DNA from: an uncultured bacterium | GTDB taxonomy: Bacteria > Actinomycetota > UBA4738 > HRBIN12 | DNA: 9,994 nucleotides | Assembly: GCA_937881155.1 (NCBI GenBank) | Contig: CALGFI010000196.1 | Coordinates: 1 to 9,994, forward strand | Direction: 5' to 3' | Part shown: positions 7,412 to 9,994 of the stretch, in pieces | Position numbering within the stretch: position 1 is the stretch's first letter | How the letters are laid out: each line of letters begins with the position of its first letter | Translations under genes and position numbers: made by a program | The notes under the pieces: model-generated | Databases searched by the model: none | Seen by the model: the letters and a program-made list of their open reading frames with translations, nothing else | Told to the model about the DNA's origin: nothing

Positions 7412-8050
7412 TCAGTCGCCAGCCCAGGTGTCGGCGACGGTTTTCAGCAGAAGCCACGAAGACGTCGCGCCGGGATCCTGGTGCCCGGCGCTCCGCTCGC
7501 CCAGGTAGCTCGCACGCCCCTTGCGGGCGACCAGCGGGATCGTGGCCTTCATCCCCTCCTCGGCGGCTGCCGCCGAGCGCCGCAATGCCTCGGCGAACGA
7601 CGCCCCGTCCTCCAGCGCCGCCCGGTACGCGTCGCGTCCCGGGACCAGTGCGTCCGCCATCGTCTTGTCCTGGAGTTCGGCCTTCCCGCGGGCGATCACG
7701 CCGTCGACCGCGGCGGCCAGCGCCGCCTCCCAGTCGGCAGGTTCCAGCTCGCTCTTTCCGCTCGTGGCCGCGCCGAGCTGGAGGAACAGGGTCCCGTACA
7801 GCGGCCCGCCGGCGCCGCCGACCGTTGAGACGAGCGTCATGCCGACCGTCTTCAGCGTGGCCCCAATGTCACCAGAGGCATGCCCGTTAAGCTTGGCCAG
7901 CACAGCCTTCATGCCTCGGTTCATGTTGATCCCATGGTCGGCGTCGCCGATCGCGGAGTCGAGCTGGGTCAGGTGGTCCTTCTGTTCCGCGATCACATCG
8001 GCGTAGGCCTGTATGAATCGCACGACGTCGTCGTACGTCACGGCCAACAC
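7412..8050 (-). CDS. dhaL: Dihydroxyacetone kinase ADP-binding subunit DhaL
   Basis: A 212-residue cytoplasmic subunit of PTS-type dihydroxyacetone kinase; it keeps a bound ADP that is rephosphorylated by DhaM and passes phosphate to dihydroxyacetone held by DhaK. Motifs read directly are LDSAIGDADHGINMNRGM (Mg-coordinating Asp residues), VGGAGGPLYG, DKTMADAL, and the C-terminal ARKGRASYLGERSAGHQDPG, all matching E. coli DhaL (about 210 residues). Several starts are possible: ATG 8083, GTG 8053, GTG 8050, TTG 8047 and GTG 8041. GTG 8050 is chosen because it gives the E. coli-like lead before the first helix and follows GGAGG (8055-8059) by four bases. TTG 8047, with seven bases, is nearly as good. 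ATG 8083 lies in the loop of an inverted repeat and lacks a good ribosome site. A gap of 58 nt separates it from dhaK. Confidence 0.95.
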   Translation of the reverse strand: MLAVTYDDVVRFIQAYADVIAEQKDHLTQLDSAIGDADHGINMNRGMKAVLAKLNGHASGDIGATLKTVGMTLVSTVGGAGGPLYGTLFLQLGAATSGKSELEPADWEAALAAAVDGVIARGKAELQDKTMADALVPGRDAYRAALEDGASFAEALRRSAAAAEEGMKATIPLVARKGRASYLGERSAGHQDPGATSSWLLLKTVADTWAGD

Positions 8051-8065
8051 CACACCTCCACGGGG

Positions 8066-8098
8066 CCGGGGTGCGGTCTCCATTGGCCCGCACCCCGG
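8066..8098 (-). promoter_or_regulatory. Intercistronic hairpin between dhaK and dhaL
   Basis: CCGGGGTGCGG (8066-8076) and CCGCACCCCGG (8088-8098) form a perfect 11-bp inverted repeat with an 11-nt loop. It starts 10 nt after the dhaK stop codon and ends about 6 nt before the dhaL Shine-Dalgarno. There is no T run after it on the transcribed strand, so a classical intrinsic terminator is unlikely. An mRNA-stabilising or processing structure, or partial attenuation between dhaK and dhaL, is more plausible. Confidence 0.55.
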
Positions 8099-8108
8099 GA
8101 CCCGTCGC

Positions 8109-9110
<1,002 letters not shown>

Positions 9111-9115
9111 GCGGG

Positions 9116-9125
9116 CCTCCTCCTC
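9116..9125 (-). promoter_or_regulatory. Shine-Dalgarno of dhaK
   Basis: GAGGAGGAGG on the minus strand lies five bases before ATG 9110 and selects that start over the one at 9134, which lies upstream of the motif. Confidence 0.65.
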
Positions 9126-9139
9126 ACCACCCACAACGG

Positions 9140-9151
9140 GCGACCGGTCGC
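9140..9151. promoter_or_regulatory. 12-bp perfect palindrome between glpF and dhaK
   Basis: GCGACCGGTCGC is self-complementary and lies in the 62-nt spacer between the glpF stop and dhaK. It could be a protein-binding site for an internal promoter or a small hairpin. No T run follows, so it is not an obvious terminator. A chance palindrome in GC-rich DNA is possible. Confidence 0.25.
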
Positions 9152-9172
9152 GGTGCTCCTTCCGTCACCCCC

Positions 9173-9898
9173 TCACGTGATCGCCGGGAAGAACCACAGC
9201 CCCAGCAGCGCGCCGATGATGCCTCCGATGACCGGTCCGACGACGGGGACCCACGAGTAGCTCCAGTCCGAGTCACCCTTGCCGGCAATCGGCAGGATGA
9301 AGTGCATGGTCCGCGGGCCGAGGTCCCTGGCCGGGTTGATCGCGTATCCGGTGGGGCCACCGAGGGACATGCCGATGACCACGACGAGCAGACCCACGGC
9401 CAACGGCAGGCTGAGGGCGTTGCTCGCCGGGCCGAGCGCCAGGATCCCGAACACGAGGATCATCGTGCCGATGATCTCGGTGATGAGGTTCGCTCCGGTG
9501 TTGCGGATCGCCGGGCCGGTGGAGAACACGGCGAGCTTCAGGCCCGGATCTTCCGTTTCGCCCCAGTGCGGAAGGTACGCGAGCCACACGAGGGTCGCGC
9601 CGATCGCGGCGCCGATGAACTCACCCGCGAGGAGCACCGGCACGTCGGCCCACTCGAATCCGAACTGCTCCGGGCCGATCGTGGCCAGCCCGATCGTCAC
9701 CGCGGGGTTGATGTGCCCGAGGCCACCGCTCACGGCCGTCGCCGCCAGTACCCCCATGTACACGCCGAGTCCCCACGCGAAGGTGACGACGACCCAGCCG
9801 GCGTTCTGCGCCTTGGATCGGTTCAACAGCACGCCGGCGACGACGCCGTCGCCGAAGAGGACCAGCGTCGCCGTTCCCACAACCTCGCCGAGGAACAT
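9173..9898 (-). CDS. glpF: Glycerol facilitator (aquaglyceroporin) GlpF
   Basis: A 241-residue MIP-family channel of the inner membrane with six predicted helices and two half-helices. It has both NPA motifs, GHINPAVTIG (about 61-70) and GYAINPARDLGPR. The Asp after the second NPAR, a mark of glycerol-conducting members, and the Trp of TFAWGLGV, corresponding to W48 of the E. coli selectivity filter, are both present. The Phe200 position of E. coli GlpF (GFAMNPARD) is Tyr here, a modest change in the pore lining. Expected role: passive glycerol uptake, made one-way by GlpK. ATG 9898 is chosen because MFLGEVVGTATLVLFGDG resembles the usual MIP start. GTG at 9910 or 9952 would add residues without family similarity. 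A GAGGGGG tract lies about 12 nt upstream, which is a poor spacing. It is the first gene of the series. Confidence 0.96.
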   Translation of the reverse strand: MFLGEVVGTATLVLFGDGVVAGVLLNRSKAQNAGWVVVTFAWGLGVYMGVLAATAVSGGLGHINPAVTIGLATIGPEQFGFEWADVPVLLAGEFIGAAIGATLVWLAYLPHWGETEDPGLKLAVFSTGPAIRNTGANLITEIIGTMILVFGILALGPASNALSLPLAVGLLVVVIGMSLGGPTGYAINPARDLGPRTMHFILPIAGKGDSDWSYSWVPVVGPVIGGIIGALLGLWFFPAIT

Positions 9899-9920
9899 CT
9901 CTACGACCACCCCCTCGTCG

Positions 9921-9936
9921 GTGCCCGGGCGGGCAC
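9921..9936. promoter_or_regulatory. Operator-like inverted repeat upstream of glpF
   Basis: GTGCCCG-GG-CGGGCAC is a perfect 7+7 inverted repeat with a 2-nt centre. It lies 22 nt before the glpF start and just downstream of a possible -10 element, a position suited to a repressor. No regulator gene is in the window to pair it with, so this is inference. Confidence 0.3.
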
Positions 9937-9945
9937 TTCGGCGGT

Positions 9946-9974
9946 AGCACACATCTGCGGCGAGACGCCGTCAA
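9946..9974 (-). promoter_or_regulatory. Candidate sigma-70-type promoter for the glp-dha series
   Basis: On the minus strand TTGACG (9969-9974) matches the -35 consensus at five of six positions, followed after 17 nt by TGTGCT (9946-9951), a weak -10. The predicted start of transcription would fall near 9939, about 40 nt before the glpF ATG and next to the inverted repeat at 9921-9936. The weak -10 keeps confidence low. The remaining bases to 9994 show nothing else I can name. Confidence 0.25.
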
Positions 9975-9994
9975 ATCGCAACATGCTCGTCATC

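Noticed and set aside
8051..8083. Longer DhaL starts at ATG 8083 or GTG 8053
   Set aside because: ATG 8083 is inside a stable hairpin loop with no good ribosome site; GTG 8053 is only one base from GGAGG. Both add residues not seen in DhaL.
9111..9134. Longer DhaK start at 9134
   Set aside because: The extra eight residues lie over the GGAGG ribosome site and are absent from the known DhaK N-terminus MKKLIN.

Overview
The window is G+C-rich and densely packed with genes, and every gene I can support lies on the minus strand, so transcription runs from position 9994 towards 1. GTG starts, 1-4 nt junctions and strong GGAGG ribosome sites suggest a high-GC bacterium. Succinate-dehydrogenase-type anchors and a glycerol/dihydroxyacetone gene set together make a deep-branching actinomycete (Actinomycetota) my best guess, but this is only an impression.

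In transcription order the window holds: glpF (glycerol channel), dhaK and dhaL (dihydroxyacetone kinase subunits), glpK (glycerol kinase), a 75-residue His/Glu-rich repeat protein of unknown function, a GlpA-type glycerol-3-phosphate (G3P) dehydrogenase flavoprotein, an SdhB-like iron-sulfur subunit, SdhC-like and SdhD-like membrane anchors, a giant DhaM-HPr-Enzyme I fusion, and the start of a pgsA-like CDP-alcohol phosphatidyltransferase that runs off the left edge. No gap between genes exceeds about 65 nt, so this looks like one long glycerol-utilisation transcript. A candidate promoter and operator-like inverted repeat lie just upstream of glpF.

The genes form two converging routes to dihydroxyacetone phosphate (DHAP). 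In one, glycerol enters through GlpF, is phosphorylated by GlpK and is oxidised by the GlpA-like enzyme. In the other, dihydroxyacetone is phosphorylated by DhaK-DhaL using phosphate relayed from PEP by the DhaM fusion, which carries every PTS domain needed. PgsA would draw on G3P for phospholipid synthesis.

The most interesting feature is the block at 2798-5579. A GlpA-type flavoprotein without its usual C-terminal iron-sulfur domain, and with no GlpB or GlpC partner, is joined by 1-4 nt junctions to complete SdhB-, SdhC- and SdhD-like subunits, and no SdhA is present. The inference is a G3P:quinone oxidoreductase built on a succinate-dehydrogenase chassis. The second most interesting is the small repeat protein at 5619-5846, with four FAEGQ repeats and EHEH clusters, sitting directly upstream of that block.
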